NCBI RefSeq assembly: GCF_014805625.2
Contig: NW_023998415.1
Coordinates: forward strand, 35,098,447 to 35,162,446
Source: Glossina fuscipes
Taxonomy: Eukaryota > Arthropoda > Insecta > Diptera > Glossinidae
DNA length: 64,000 bases
Reading direction: 5' to 3'
Part shown: one piece after another, positions 1-13,700 of the stretch
Numbering within the stretch: position 1 is the stretch's first letter
Layout: each line of letters starts with the position of its first letter
The notes under the pieces: generated by a model
Database searches by the model: none
What the model saw: only the letters and a program-made list of their open reading frames with translations
What the model was told of the DNA's origin: nothing
Translations under genes and position numbers: made by a program

Positions 1-45
1 CTTTTCATTTTGTAGGATAGCGGCAATGGGTATAAAAGATTAGGT
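1..45. repeat. End of a TATACCC-type (DINE-1-like) repeat cut by the window edge
   Basis: AGGATAGCGGCAATGGGTATAAAAG is the reverse complement of the TATACCCATCACCGTTATCCT start seen at 24336. The following bases resemble those at 18800-18850. Confidence 0.5.
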
Positions 46-940
46 CTCGACCGAATTTAATTTTCTTGCCTGTACTTTAAAATCCTTTTTTAACACATGG
101 TAAAGATTGACACTGAAACTGACGTAAACCGAATTTAATTTTTATGCTCCAAATGCGGTTGTAAGCGCTTCAAACTTATTTCCAAATATATGGAATTCAC
201 CGAACCAAAAGTTGAGGGTATATTTATTTTGTCAAAACGATAATAAAGTATACATTTATATAGTGCTGATTAATATTGAGTGCTGACTCGATCTAGCCAT
301 GTTTATTCGTCCGTCCACTTAATCGCATGTCGATTGCAAAAACTACGATAAAATTTAGCAAAACTGTAGAATTCTAGTAGACAAATGAGTGTTGAAAATG
401 GTCTGACAGATATACATTTCCGTGCATATGGATACAAAAATGGAAGAAATCAACCTCGCTCATCCATGATTATTAGAAAGCGAAATTTAGTTTTTCCGTT
501 TTTTCGTTTTTTCCTTTAAACGATAACGATGGGCGATAAAAAAGGTTCGTCTGTAACGGAATTGCCAGGTATATGAAAAGCACGGTTAATGATCAACCGT
601 TGTTAAATTGTTTGTAGTTAGTGAAAATATATTCAATTCAGTTTTATAGTTTTCGCAATCATTTTTATGACCTGAACCATATAATTGCGTAGCGACTTTT
701 GCGATTTGGATTTGTGGATCTTTTAAACGGCATAATAAATTTAATACACCCTCAACTTTTGACAATGGATAGAAAAATTGCGCTTCTCTGAACACCAATG
801 TTTATTGTAACAAAATATTTGAAATACAACAGCTGAGGTTACATGATAAACATTGTAAAATGCATGCAAAATCACTAGGCTGCACACATTTACATTTACA
901 TAGACGCACACATACACCAAATAATGTAATGGCGACGATG

Positions 941-952
941 CGTGTGTTTGTG

Positions 953-984
<32 letters not shown>
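941..984. repeat. (TG)n microsatellite
   Basis: Nearly pure TG repeat in non-coding DNA. A second, shorter one is at 4070-4102. Confidence 0.9.
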
Positions 985-2909
985 AAGGGAAGATGTATCT
1001 TAAATTCTTTGAATAACAATTTGCCAAAGAGGACAATAGGCAATGAGAGAACACGTACTGGTAACCGAATAACTAAACGTATGACCGTTTGATTAATCGT
1101 TTAGGTCATATTATATGGTCAGGCAGATGCAGACGCAGCAAAGTCCCATTAGAATGGAAAGTTCAATAGTGGTTAATTGTTAAAATGATTTTCGTATACA
1201 ATATTTAGTTAGGGGCTGATAATAATATTGTTAAATACCATTACCGAGGTTGAACGGATCAAATGTTTATTGCTTAGGCGTGCATACTTCAATAGATTTT
1301 GATGCACTTTACAGAGAAAAGGCGGTTATTAGAGGATGCTTTAAATTTCTGCAAATACAATAAACTTTAGTTGAATGACAAATAATTGTTATTTGATATA
1401 TTTACCCATATATTACCATACAACATACATACAGATGATAATGTTTCACTTAATCAAAGATAAGCTAAACACCTCTAACGCATTTAAAAAAGCAAAAAAA
1501 AAAAATATAAAAGCGAAGAGATTTTAGCGAATAAGGTTTCCTGTCTTTCGACAATGCAAGTAAGATAAGAAGTTATTAGATGCTTCAGTAGAAACTTTTA
1601 AATAATTATAATTCATTGACTTATACAGTGCAAAGATCCTCGAAGAATTTTCCACGTTAGCAATGTCGTGCAACTAATTTTTGTATTACGAACGACCGAC
1701 ATATTCTTTCTATTGACATTTGAAATATCTAGAAAGAAGCTTCAGGAACCTCACAAATTTGATTAGCATTAAATTCTGAATCGATTTAAGCATGTTCATA
1801 TGGTCCGTCGATATGTGTAATAGAAAAAAAATGTAGAGATATGTAGCTGGGGTCTTTAGTGACTGACTGACCCGTTTTCTGATGAAATACATTGCATGAA
1901 GCTTACCAAGATCAACGGATAATTTCCATTTATAAAAGTAAGTATCAAGTTCCAATGGAACTTATTGCAGATTACTAATAGTACCGTCGGCATAAGGTTC
2001 GTAGAAAAAGATTAAGTTGTGATACGTGAAAAAATATACAAAATATACAAAAATGACACCAATCGGCTAATTAACACAGTCCCCAATTTATGTACACATA
2101 CATAAATAATGTTATGGAAATTCCAAATCCAGTTCATGCTAACTAATTGATTTTTCCCAAATAATAAACTCCCTAGATAGGGAAAGCCCAAGTGCATATT
2201 CGCGGCGCGTCGTCCAGCTGCCGGCCGAAGAAAATGATTAACGGAAAAGCAGGTTAACAAATTAAAAATGAAGCCATGATAGATGTATATAAACAGACCG
2301 TTTCCGAAAGGCAGAATCAGCTGGACAAGAACATTTGAGTTGAGAAGTCGGGAGTATTGCCAAAATAAAATGTAAATAGTCCTGACCTTAAACAAATTGA
2401 TTGTAAATAACAGAGTCTTGTAGTGAAAATGTGCCGTTACGTTTCTCTGAAAAAGAATAATCACGATCTAGTGATACGAACAGCATCCGAGAAATGCGTA
2501 ATTCGTAACAATAATATACATTTGTTATGTAATGATTTAAGACAAAAATGTTGGTCAACCGTTAGTGAAGGATATTCAATTGACTTAATCATGCCAATTC
2601 GTTTATATTATATAGATGAAGTCTGCAAATAAGTACAATGAAGAAGCATTTTGTTAAGCCTACATATGTAAATGTAAATTCTTAAGTAAGATAATGTTAA
2701 TCGATCCAGTTATGTGGCCACAATTTATATTTAACGCTCGGTTCAATTGTCTTAAGCGACCAATAACGAGAATTCGCTTCAAAATCAAAATAGTTTTTAT
2801 ACTAATTACATGTAAGACTGAATGCTATCACTATCACGAACATTATGAAACAATGAAAATGTTTACATATGCATATGTCAGCACAATTGTCGAGGTATTT
2901 AAGAAAATG

Positions 2910-3190
2910 TTTATACCCGTCACCGAACGATGAGGGGAAAGGAAGCGGTAGAGACCCCACAAAGTGTATATGCTCTTGATCAGCCAGTCTGTCTGTCTGT
3001 CTGTACAATGTCTGCTGTAAACTTAGCTGTCTATTTGGCAGAAATAGACAGATAAGTTCTTGTACGCAGTTTGGGTATTGAAAACGGATGAAATCGGTCG
3101 AAAGAGACGTCCATAGACAATCATTTTTAAAAAAATCTGCGGCCGAAGCCCGTTCAAAGGCGTATGGTGATGTTAGTCCATCATATTCCA
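2910..3190 (+). repeat. DINE-1-like element, 5' portion
   Basis: Starts TATACCCGTCACCGAACGAT and continues AAAGTGTATATGCTCTTGATCAG and (GTCT)n, close to the Drosophila DINE-1/INE-1 5' end (TATACCCG...AAGTATATATATTCTTGATCAG). It is followed directly by the mariner relic. Confidence 0.6.
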
Positions 3191-3224
3191 ATTGTCGGTT
3201 TTGATATTAACAGGTTAAAAGCGG

Positions 3225-3600
3225 CGCCACGGATTGACGGAAAATACCATTTTTTGGCTTGTGGCACGAATTATCCATGATACACAGTTGCAGTCCGAAT
3301 ATGAAGTTCTGCCAGCGTACTCATCAGTGATGACATTTCTCGATTACCACTTATTCAGAGTGGTGTTGAATGGTTTGCATGACACATGGGTTCGCCAAGG
3401 TGAAGACGTGCGAAAATGGGTCTGAGTGGGCGGATCGCTTTCAAGCCAATATGAAGTTCTTTCGACATGATATCACCATTTTGCCAAAACTATTGTAAAA
3501 TGTTGTAGAAAATGATGGAATCTATTATGATTTCGATATATATTACACAATAAATGCCAGTTTCAAGTGACAAACTGATCAAAACTTTTGCAAGCACTCT
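3225..3600 (+). pseudogene. mariner (mauritiana-type) transposase C-terminal relic
   Basis: The + strand reads ARIIHDTQLQSEYEVLPAYS then FLDYHLFRVVLNGLH and EDVRKWV. After a frameshift it reads WADRFQANMKFFRHDI with ILPKLL and VENDGIYYDF. This follows the end of a DD34D transposase (DYHLF, E-V-R-K-W-V-D-E-W, FF-x-x-G-I-x-x-LP, DGxYF). Stops and a frameshift show it is dead, and the N-terminal half is missing. No terminal repeats recognised. Confidence 0.75.
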
Positions 3601-6600
3601 GAATGAAAACAGTATGGTTTGGGCCCGCAAATTCATATTCGCCTTTACCCCAAAAAGTTTTTTACAAATGTTTCGTGGTTTCTTCAATAATTTTGATTAT
3701 TAGATGATAACTTGATGAAGGCATTAGAGGGCGTGTTATTTTACCGTATTATTATTTGTTCCTTATTTGTTTGCATATGTTTTTGAAAAACAATTTTTTT
3801 TTTTTTTTTTTTTTTTTTAACCATCATTAGACATATGCTTATCATTAGGTTTATTATCTGTACACTAGCACGCAAGTATACATTTAACCCCTAATTCAAA
3901 ATTTTACGTCACTGATTAATGACATCATTTGTCTTATAAAAGAAGTTGCTAAATATCTCGCAATGTGTTGTTGTTTGTTTGTTAGCTTAAGAACTGCATA
4001 AAGAAATATAAATAATAACCAAAAATTATTATTATGGCTATCAGATCATTGATTTATGCATTCCTTGTGTATATGTGTGTATGTGTGTGTGTGTGTGTGT
4101 GTTATAACCTATCATTGAAGTTTTTAGGCTCAGCAGATTAAAAAAAAAAAAACACCAACGTTTCCTTCTTCAGATTACTTAAAATAATGCTTTTCTTCAG
4201 ATCTTCCTTCACATGGCGATTGTACGATTGGGTATTTGGCACATAAGCGGATAGTGTTTTATTATTAATATTTCAACTATATTTATTGAAATTTATTCAT
4301 TCATTTGCTTGCTGCTTGTAAGAGGGAAATTTTTCCTTGTTTATTTTCACTTTACATATATATAAAAATGCATAAAGGTTTTCTTTTTTTTTCTTTGTTT
4401 TTTTTTTTTTTTTTTGCTCTATAGTTACAGATAAATGCGAGTGTATGAAGCAGTTGTATAGACAAATATATTTTATCTGGGCTGTTGACAACCCCGTTAT
4501 TTGTTACCCTCATCTAGTGGCCACCACAGGTTATGCCATAAATGAGCAAACAGAAGAAAAGCAAAAATTACAATTTACGAGGTTTTGTTTTTTTTTCCTT
4601 TTATTTTACACCAATATATGGTTGGCATTTACCCCCAAATGAGCGAGCTCTGGCTATCTTGTTATATCCGCTCGGTCAACTCGCGAGCATGTTAAGTTCA
4701 TGCATGCGTTCGTATTTCTTGCAAATATAGGGGACTATTTCGATATGACTGGCGGACAGTCTAAACTCTATGGCGATCTATTTAGAAGAAAAATGCTCAA
4801 ATGCCTCGGTACACTGCCTATCATTTATAATGCAATTTATAGTAGTACTGCTAGTACTGCTTGCTATTGTCACAACTGACTATAGATTTTATGTTTTGCT
4901 ATTTTCAATTTTCAATTTTTACATTTTTTTGTTGAATTTTTTTTTTTTTTTTTGCTATTGCAAGTCTCATCTCTTCTGCACTATTTTATTGTCGCTGTTG
5001 CTGTTCTTGTTTTTGTTCCTGATATTGCCAGTTTCTGTTGTAAATTATAAAATGATTGCATTGTTAACATGACTCTCTTCTTTTGCTTTTTTTATTTTTT
5101 CATTTTTCTTCTTCTTCTTTTTTGGACTACGGGGCTTTCGAAAGTATATTGAGTACAACAACTGTATTCACTCGCTTACGTACATATAATCTTTTTGTTT
5201 ATGTTTTCATTTCTGTCTGTTTTGTATGTTCCGTTTGTGATTTCATTTTTATATCTCCTACCATAAAATTTTTATATACTAACATTGTTATATTATTAGT
5301 AACAATTTAACTATGTATTAAACACTTTTATATTCTTGATCAATTATTACAATCAGATCCCGGTGTTTCTTGCTTTGCTTGCTTTGCTATCCTATCACTT
5401 ATTAAAAATCATTAAAAATTAACCTTAAACGGATTGGCGATGTTTTACAAAATAATGGGCAAAACAAGTTCTAAAATAGATGTAAACCTGCAATCGTCTA
5501 CTCAAATTAATCTACTATTATAATGTGGCCTATCGCCACCTACTACCACTATGAAAACAACTATGAATGGTATTTACAAAAAGCCTTCTCCTCAGACAAT
5601 CAGTTTTCGTTGAGTTTTAACTTAAATCACCCTCGGCGCTTATCAAAGCGGTTACCACACATCCATGCTCTTCGGATAGGTCAAGTGCAGGAATTTCATT
5701 AAAATATTACTGCAAAGATGGTGACAACGAACATTTCGTTCCAAATTGAAAATAATTTTTTGTCTTCTTTGTTCTTTCTGCTTCTTTTTAGCGTATCATT
5801 AATATTGACTTAAAAGGAAAAGAGAAAATAAAGCAAAATAGTGAATAAAAAGCAACGCTCTACTGATAGCATAATTGTGGCCTCAAATTATGAACGAATA
5901 TATTTGTTGTTCAATTGACAAACAAATTGCAGTTCTCTAGATCATCCGACATGCATTACATATTTACCCTGATTACAACCAACATTGACTTATTTCTTTT
6001 TATCCGATAGATATCAAAACATTTACTCGCCATGCATACGAATGCAAAAAGTTGTCTTTGCATGCATTACGATATGGCAAAGCCGGTTAAAATTTATTTA
6101 TTATTAATTAGTATTAGTAAATCGATTGGGACCATTTTTTTAAGCAGAAATGCCAGTTGCCTTGATAAATAAGCGTTGGGTAAACGTTTCTTGGAAATAT
6201 CTTAACGGGATTGAAAAGTTATAGACGAAATAATATGATGGATTATTTTCGGGTATTATTTAAATTTTTTCTTATTTATTGTCGTCCTGCCCCATATGAT
6301 AGATTACAGCCATATTTTAATATTCGCTTCTCAGCCAATTGACAAATGTTTGTACTTTATTGGCCTTCTATCTAAATGAATCGAAGCGATTCATCGAAGC
6401 GATTCATTTTCGTTGAAAAATAAACCTGTCAACGGCTTTTTGATAACTAGAACAGGTAAAAAAACATTGGCTATAGATCAATTTAAAGGCCTTTTCACAT
6501 AAATAAAAATCCCTACAACATCCTTAAGTTGTAAATTTTTTTTTTTTTTTTTTAATTTGACCAATCATTCAGAGGATGTCCACTGTTGGCGTAACATCGT

Positions 6601-6659
6601 CACTGTCAGAAAGAAGAGAAGAAAATGAAAAAACTAGGGAGGTGGTGGCCACGACCTAG

Positions 6660-7141
6660 TTGGTGAGCACTCATTACAGCTACGACCAAAGGAAACTTTA
6701 CCACGCTTGAGACTTGAATCCGTGAACGCTGGAAGTGTTAGTCGCAGTTCTTACTTACTCGACCACTTTGGTGGTTTTCTGATAACCATTTAATTGTCTA
6801 CGGACATGTGTTTATATGCCATTGCCGACTGAGCACTGATTGCAGCTACGGCGAAAGGGGATTCTACAACGTTTGAGACTTGAATCCGTGAACGCTGGAA
6901 TTGTTAATCGCGGTTCTTACTTACTCGGCTACTTAGGCAGATGTCTTATAATCATTGCATTGACAATCGATGCATGCTATACACATTTACCGACTGAGCG
7001 CTGGACGGTACGACACCCTACCACACTTGAAACTTGAATCCATGAACACAGTATTGTTATAGTCGCCATTCTTACTTACTCGACCACTTAGGTGGTTGTC
7101 TTATAACCATTGTATCGACATATGTTTACATGCCTTTACCA
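6660..7141 (-). repeat. Three tandem ~155-166 bp units with tRNA-like A and B boxes
   Basis: Units start near 6662, 6828 and 6991. On the minus strand each contains an A-box-like TGGTCGAGTAAGT (plus-strand positions ~6751-6769, 6917-6935, 7072-7090) and a B-box-like GGATTCAAGTC (~6711-6722, 6877-6888, 7031-7042). Spacing of about 45 nt recalls class II (Ser/Leu) tRNAs. Units 1 and 2 are offset by exactly 166 nt; unit 3 is ~12 nt shorter and more diverged. No intact cloverleaf. Confidence 0.65.
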
Positions 7142-10100
7142 ACGTATTCAGTCGTGCTAGCGTTAAGAATATTGTTAGCTTTGAAGAAAATATGTCTCCA
7201 CCGTTCGAATTTCGGGGGCGGAACCCTTGGGGGGCAAGTCGCACCGTATAGATACTGTAAATTAAAAGTAAATTGAAAATTTTATTAAAATTTCACTTCA
7301 AATTGAAACTTAAGCTACATTTCTCTTAAAGGTAAGATTGTCTTTCAAAATGACGGTGGTTTGTAACGCTTCCAATTGTCAATCGAACTTCATTATAACA
7401 TTTTTTTATATGAGATTTTTTTTAGTAGATTTACCTTAACCGATTTGATAGAATTTGCGCAAAAAAGTTTTTACTTAAAATCGATCCGATTTTTAGAAAA
7501 TCCTACTACCATAATCAGATATTAAACAATCTATCGAAATTTTTTTTGTTTTACGCAGCAAACTTGTGGTCTGTAAAAGAACGGTTAAGGAAGGCTTATA
7601 AAAGCATTTTCATGCGAGCAATAGTGTTACGCAATTATTTTGTTTGCAAAATGCATTCAAAAAGAAGTTTCTAAAGTGCCTTTCAATGCAATTGAAAAGT
7701 TTGTGTAAAAACGACCAATGCCCGACAACATGAAAGTTTTTTTTATAAGTCAATTCGGAGAGATGACTTATAATTGCTTACTAATTAGGTAGCATTATCT
7801 TAAGTTACGTAAGTTTGTAAAAAAAAATATATTAATCTTCCCTCCTTTTCTCTCTCTTGTTTACGTAAATTATAAACGTCAGAGAATAGGTGAAAGAATT
7901 CTCGAATTTCTTTTATTTATTTATTTATTTATTCATTTTTTTTTTTGTTTTATTTTTCGTATATAAGCATTACGTATATGTACGTATATTAGGTGTGTAA
8001 ATAAATGCATTTAATCTTTTGATAAAATTTCAATTTGATTATATATATACTTTTTAGTGGTCTTTTACCGTTTATCGGGCAATTTATGAATGTTCAGTAT
8101 GCGGGATGGGTCAAATAGTTGCCAACCTAAACTAAAAAATCATATATTTACATGGGTATTACGCAGCAGAAAAATTATATCTCGTTTTGTTTTACGCATT
8201 TGTGATCTGTTCTCCTCTAGCCTATCGCTTACACTGATTAATTGGTTTTGCTATCAGATGTGACAATTTCACCAGGCTTAAAGAGTTCGTAGTAAATAAC
8301 TCCAGTAGCACTTTCTTCGCACGAATGTTAAGCATTCCATGAGATGCGGAAGGATAAAATTGTCGTACAGGATCAATTTTTCATGACCCGTAATAATATG
8401 ATAAAGCTATTTACAGTTTTCATTGCGGCTTGAAAAGTATAAGCAGATGTCAACTCTTCGATTAGCTTATGAGGACTGAATGCACTTTCCTACCTCTCAT
8501 ATTTTTTTTCCATTCTGTTCGTTTGTGTTTTCCCATTTCACATGCGAATTGAAATGTGTAGCAAACTCTTTATGAGTCTGTGCTGCATTTTCGTTTAGTA
8601 AAGACTTTTTCGATTTCCTCATCCATATATATCGTAAAAGGTCAAGACTTTTGACACAAATTCTCGCAAACCTTTTTCTAATTCTTCCATCATTTACTGC
8701 ATTCTCACCATAAAGCTAGCTTTATCACTTCCATAGGTTCACTTACACTTTTTCTCAGATTAGAACAGAATAATATGCTAGTCTTGCTGACATCAATGTC
8801 TAGATTATCTATAACTAAAATGCCGGGAGAATTGAATGCGACGAGTACGTGGTATGAGGCGATCAATTTCAAGGGGACGAATGCCTTTGTATAGCTATTA
8901 TATAAATGCAAAAAATGTGTAATTAAAGGGTACATTATAAGGTAGCTTTCAATTTGTACATTTATTGAATTTTAATCTAATTACTTAACGTAATTGAAAC
9001 CTCTTTTCAAATATCAACTAAATATAAAAATAAGCTTAAACATCCCTCGTCCATTTTAATATGAAGTCAAAATATTGTGACATTAAAATATTAAATTTCT
9101 TAAGTTTCGAGTAATTTCGACAAACAAATGAACAGACAGATAGATATAAGCATAGCAGAGACTTATGTTCAATTAAAGTGTAAAAGTTTTTCATTCCGTC
9201 TGTAACATCGAACGAACGGACGAACGAATGAACGAATATATAACATAATATATAATGAATGTATATAATGTTGTGTCCAACTATATGGGAAATATGTGTT
9301 CAATTTGAATTTTGCGCATTTGAACATAAATGTTGGTCGTCCAGGTTTTTGTTTTAAGGCGATTATATTTCTTTGTCACTTAATTTCTTTTAATGTAATG
9401 TACGTTTAGTTAGCTCTTGCTTTCATGTCCTGTTATGTATGTTGCACAAATGTAATGCAAAGCAACTATGACGCAAAAGTAAAAAAGCAGTTGTAAGAGT
9501 TCTGTGAATTTCGTTTCGTTTAAAGCTCGTTGAAACACTAGAAATGTGATATATGGATGCGTGGATAATGATAAATGCTAAATGGAAAACTTTAGACCTT
9601 TTATGCAAAATATTACTCGATAGAAAAAAAACAAAAAAAAAAAAAAAAAAAAAATTTATAAAGTAAAATCCGTTTTTAATTTTTCAAAATAAAATGAAAA
9701 TATATCTCGTTGCGGAGTCTTGCAGTCTAATGATGCAAATAATTGGCAATTTCTCTCTCGATTATTTTGTATATGAGTTTCAATTAAAAAATTTTCAATT
9801 TTTCTTTGTTTCTCATTTCTATTTTATGCTAAAGTTGTCGAAAGATGAAAAAATTTTTAAACACAATTATTTCACGTAAGCGTTTCAGATTTCGGAATAT
9901 TCAATTTCTGTTTCGTTTGCTTCTCTTTGCAGATACATTTCTTTATTTATTTATTTTTTTTTTTTTTTGTGACTTTATCTAAAAGTCTCCAAACATCATA
10001 TCATCCGTATACTGGCAAATATTTCCCCCTTGAAGAATGCGGCCAACGTATGATTATAAAGAGTATTTGAATTCATTTGTGATTTATTTTTTCTTTTAAG

Positions 10101-10413
10101 GCTAAAATCAAATCAACACACATGCACACATTCACAAATGCACACATGCCCATATAATACATATGCAGCAGTATTACAGTAATTCAAAAGAGAATCACAA
10201 ACAATTGACAATAATGAATTTCACCCGCAATCCTTATGGTTTACCGCCGTACCATTACACTCCGTATAATACCGTCTAACGTTGAAACTTCATTTCAACT
10301 TTCATAACATAATCTCCAGTAATGTATCGCATATTCGTGTATGTGCACTTGAAGGATGGTGATTGTGCGAGTAATTGTCGATGTGAGAAGAAGGCAGCGT
10401 AATAATATCTGTT

Positions 10414-10786
10414 ATGCAGAACGGAAAAATAGGAATTTATAAAAAAAGTAGCGCAAGAGTTGTGAATGGAGATAAAAAATCAAATTCTCTCTTTGCAATG
10501 TGCGGCTATAATCTTAACAATAGCAGCATTAACCGCAATATTAAGAGCTCATCACTTTTGAATCTAACCGAAGAAGTTTATAAAACAACAGAAGCAAAAA
10601 ACATAATAATAACAACAACAACAACAACAACAACAACAATAACAAAAGCAGCAATTCATCATAAAGCGATATCATTATCCCGGTCGAATGCTAAGCGTAA
10701 CATTGCCAATGCTTACGTAAAGACATCTTATACTAAGTGGCAAATTGTCATATTAACGTTCATTATTTTATTATTATGTTGCACAA
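10414..10786 (+). CDS. Exon 1 of TSP1/CUB membrane protein (leader)
   Basis: The ATG at 10414 is the first in frame after a TGA at 10384-10386. It encodes a basic, Asn/Ser-rich 108-residue stretch with a run of Thr from an ACA microsatellite, then a strongly hydrophobic segment (WQIVILTFIILLLCCT). A GTGAGT donor begins at 10787. The segment could be a signal peptide with an unusually long n-region or a signal anchor. It ends in phase 1, which fits the 14254 acceptor. Confidence 0.6.
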
Positions 10787-13700
10787 GTGAGTATTATTCT
10801 TTAATATTATATTTTATCAATTATCTTCATATTTACAATATTCCTTTTCTATAATTCGCGTCCATCTTTTTTGCATATGTATTTTATTTGCATCGAAAAA
10901 CAAAAATTGCTTTACAATATATGTGCATTTGACAGGATGTTAATGAAAAATATTTCGTAAACATTTACCGAAAACAAAAGACGTAAACTGTTCAAAATAA
11001 TCGAATTATGGTATATGCGTACAATAATATTTGAATCATGCAAAAAAGAAATAATTATTTGCAGTTTGTAGAAATCGCTTAAAATAAAAATACAGCAACT
11101 CTGGAAAATGGAAAAGTAAACACAGTCTATATTAAGTGAAGAAGTATATAAGAAAGTTGAATATGTATTTATTATAGTGATTTAAAAGTAAAAATATAAA
11201 TCTAATAACTAAAAACTGTCTCACTATAGTGTGTCAAGTTCCACTATTAAATGCCCAACACCGCCATACGATTATGCATGCAATGATTTTTTACAATGAC
11301 GTGTTATATGGGGAGTTGTCGAAAAATTGAGTCGATCCGAAGCATTTTTAATAGCATTTGTCTTTGGACGAAAGTAGGCTGGTGTACCAAATTTAATCAA
11401 AATATCTCAAAAGTTGCGACCTGCAGTTTCAATATAAGGAACGTCTTGTTTCTGTCCGTCTATTCGTCTTGAATAGACGAACAGACAAAGTTAGATCGAT
11501 TCATTAAGTGAATGTACGGTCTATCCCAAGTCCTTCTGGATTATGCCTACACTCGTAAAAACTTAATATACACTTGTACAACAAATGATGTAAAGTATAA
11601 AAATACTCTTTATAAGCACGAAGGTAGCAAAAGGATCCAATTCAAGTAGAGGATCAATCTTTATTATTCTATGAATTGAGAGCCAGAATACATCATCTCC
11701 TCATTCATAAATTTTTAAACGGGTTTCTCCTAAATTCATTTCTTTATCTGCGGATCGTATAAAATTTGTGATCCATACTTCTCTACAAATTGAAAAGGCA
11801 GCGACTCGTAATAGTCTACCTGCTTGAAGATCATCATCATCAAATGTCTCCTTCTTCTTCACTAAATCATTCAATTGACTTATTTGATTTCCGAAACGAC
11901 GACGACCCTTTAATTATCCTTCTTTTGTAATCTTTTAATAGTTGAAAAGTCAAAAACATTATACCCTTTATTTTAAGGAAAATTAACTAACTCTACGATT
12001 TATTGATATAAAAATTTTCAAATAAATCTCATTTTCATTTTATACTTATTTACGAAGAATAGGACCTAGCAGTAGATAATTAACAATGTACTTGAGGAAA
12101 CCTTATGAAGTCAATGCATTATTCGAACTATTGTTTAGAATATGGAAAATCGGTATATATATTTTTTTTATTTGATGATCACAAATAAAAATTTGCAATC
12201 CATACCCAAACGCATGTACAATAAACAAAACATGTAACTTATTCTAGAATTTCGTGTAAATATTGTGCAGAGTCATTAAAGAGATAAATGTGAAAATGAT
12301 TCTAATTTAATTCTAATTGGTATACTTACCGTTATTAGAAATGATTTTTATATGTGCATCATCGAAGATTCAATGTATATGCAGGAGAATGCTTCTCCAC
12401 TCTCAATTAATATCAAGTTTAACCAGGTCCGTCCTTCCGTCGGTGTAATGTCTACGAAAAATGTCGAAAATGTGAAGAGCTTTTGTTTCAAGATTTGCCA
12501 AAAATATTACAAGTTCTTACACGCGTCTTGGTACTGAAAATGAGTCATATCGGTCGAAGATCATGCCCACGGTACGGCCTACCTTGCAACTACCTCTGTG
12601 TTCAAAAAGAAAAAATAATTGAGTATTTTGCTCCTCACGGGTATCCTGAATCGAAATGCAAACGATCAGCCACGCCTATTAAATACTGTAGAGTATCTAT
12701 CTATAAAATTCAGTTTTTTTTTTTTTCATGTTTCTTCTAAGAATGAAGTATTGGTTATAAAACATTCAGCCACAGTGCAATTAAACTTTCCTACTTGTTA
12801 TTGTATTGCATTAATTTCTGGTGATGGATATAGCGACTTTTATGACTATATCCTACAATTATATTAAATTTATGCTTACGAATTTATACAACTTCTAGAT
12901 TAAAAATTATTTTCCGAAACGGTTTAAGCACATTTATCTGTCCGATCTCCATCTATGGTTTTTATTTTCTTAAAAGCTTGCATGCAACCACGAATTTTAT
13001 AGAAAATGGATTGAATTGAACCATTTTTCCGATTTTGATTCGAAGTATTTCGGCATACTTAATCGACGGAAAAAACTTGGATCGAATGGGTCAATTTTGT
13101 GAGCCTCCTTCCGTATAACAGTTGTCACGAAAAATAAGTGCTTTTATGGCAAGAAGGTCTCATTTTCAATATTTCGCATTGTATATTGATTTGTAAACGG
13201 AATTCAGTTTAAAAATTCGCTGCACATTTATTTTTTTTTTTGTATCCTGCGCCACCTAAGGGATAAGAAAAAGTCAAATTTAGAGAGAAAAGACATCAGT
13301 AGTTTGGCATAGAAACTGGCCGGACTAGGTGGATCTGCGTTTAGTACGCATAACAATGTCACATTAAGTATTATAACGTAAATTGTTGTTTCTTATTCAG
13401 CCCCCCCTTTGCGATTAAGTTCCTATCACTGAGTTATGTAGTTTAAGACAATCTAAGCTTTATTTACAAAACTTAGGAGATCTATTTACAAATTATTTGC
13501 AGGAACTTTTATTTACAATGCTTCCTCCGGTCTTGTCCGTTTAAATATTACCATTGAGCTCTCTTGACTCGACTGACTTTGCCTTATGCAAATCTTTTGC
13601 TTATATATACTTTTACAAGCAAGTTACCAAAGGTCGATTTACGGTTCTCTTTATCGAGCAAACTCGATATTGAACTTGCATTTTGTCGCGCAATTTTTTC

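Larger units (their letters stand above)
1..10413. other. Upstream region, no gene recognised
   Basis: Apart from the repeats and mariner relic listed separately, this stretch shows only short open frames without homology, T-rich tracts (3797-3820, 4387-4416, 6538-6555) and a small GC-rich island at 2199-2230. It probably holds the 5' flank or an untranslated first exon of the TSP1/CUB gene; I cannot place a promoter. Confidence 0.5.

Noticed and set aside
2802..3191. 129-codon minus-strand open frame
   Set aside because: It lies over a DINE-1-like repeat and has no protein-like features.
6660..7141. CRISPR-like repeat array
   Set aside because: Unit length (~160 bp), lack of spacer structure and the eukaryotic setting rule it out.
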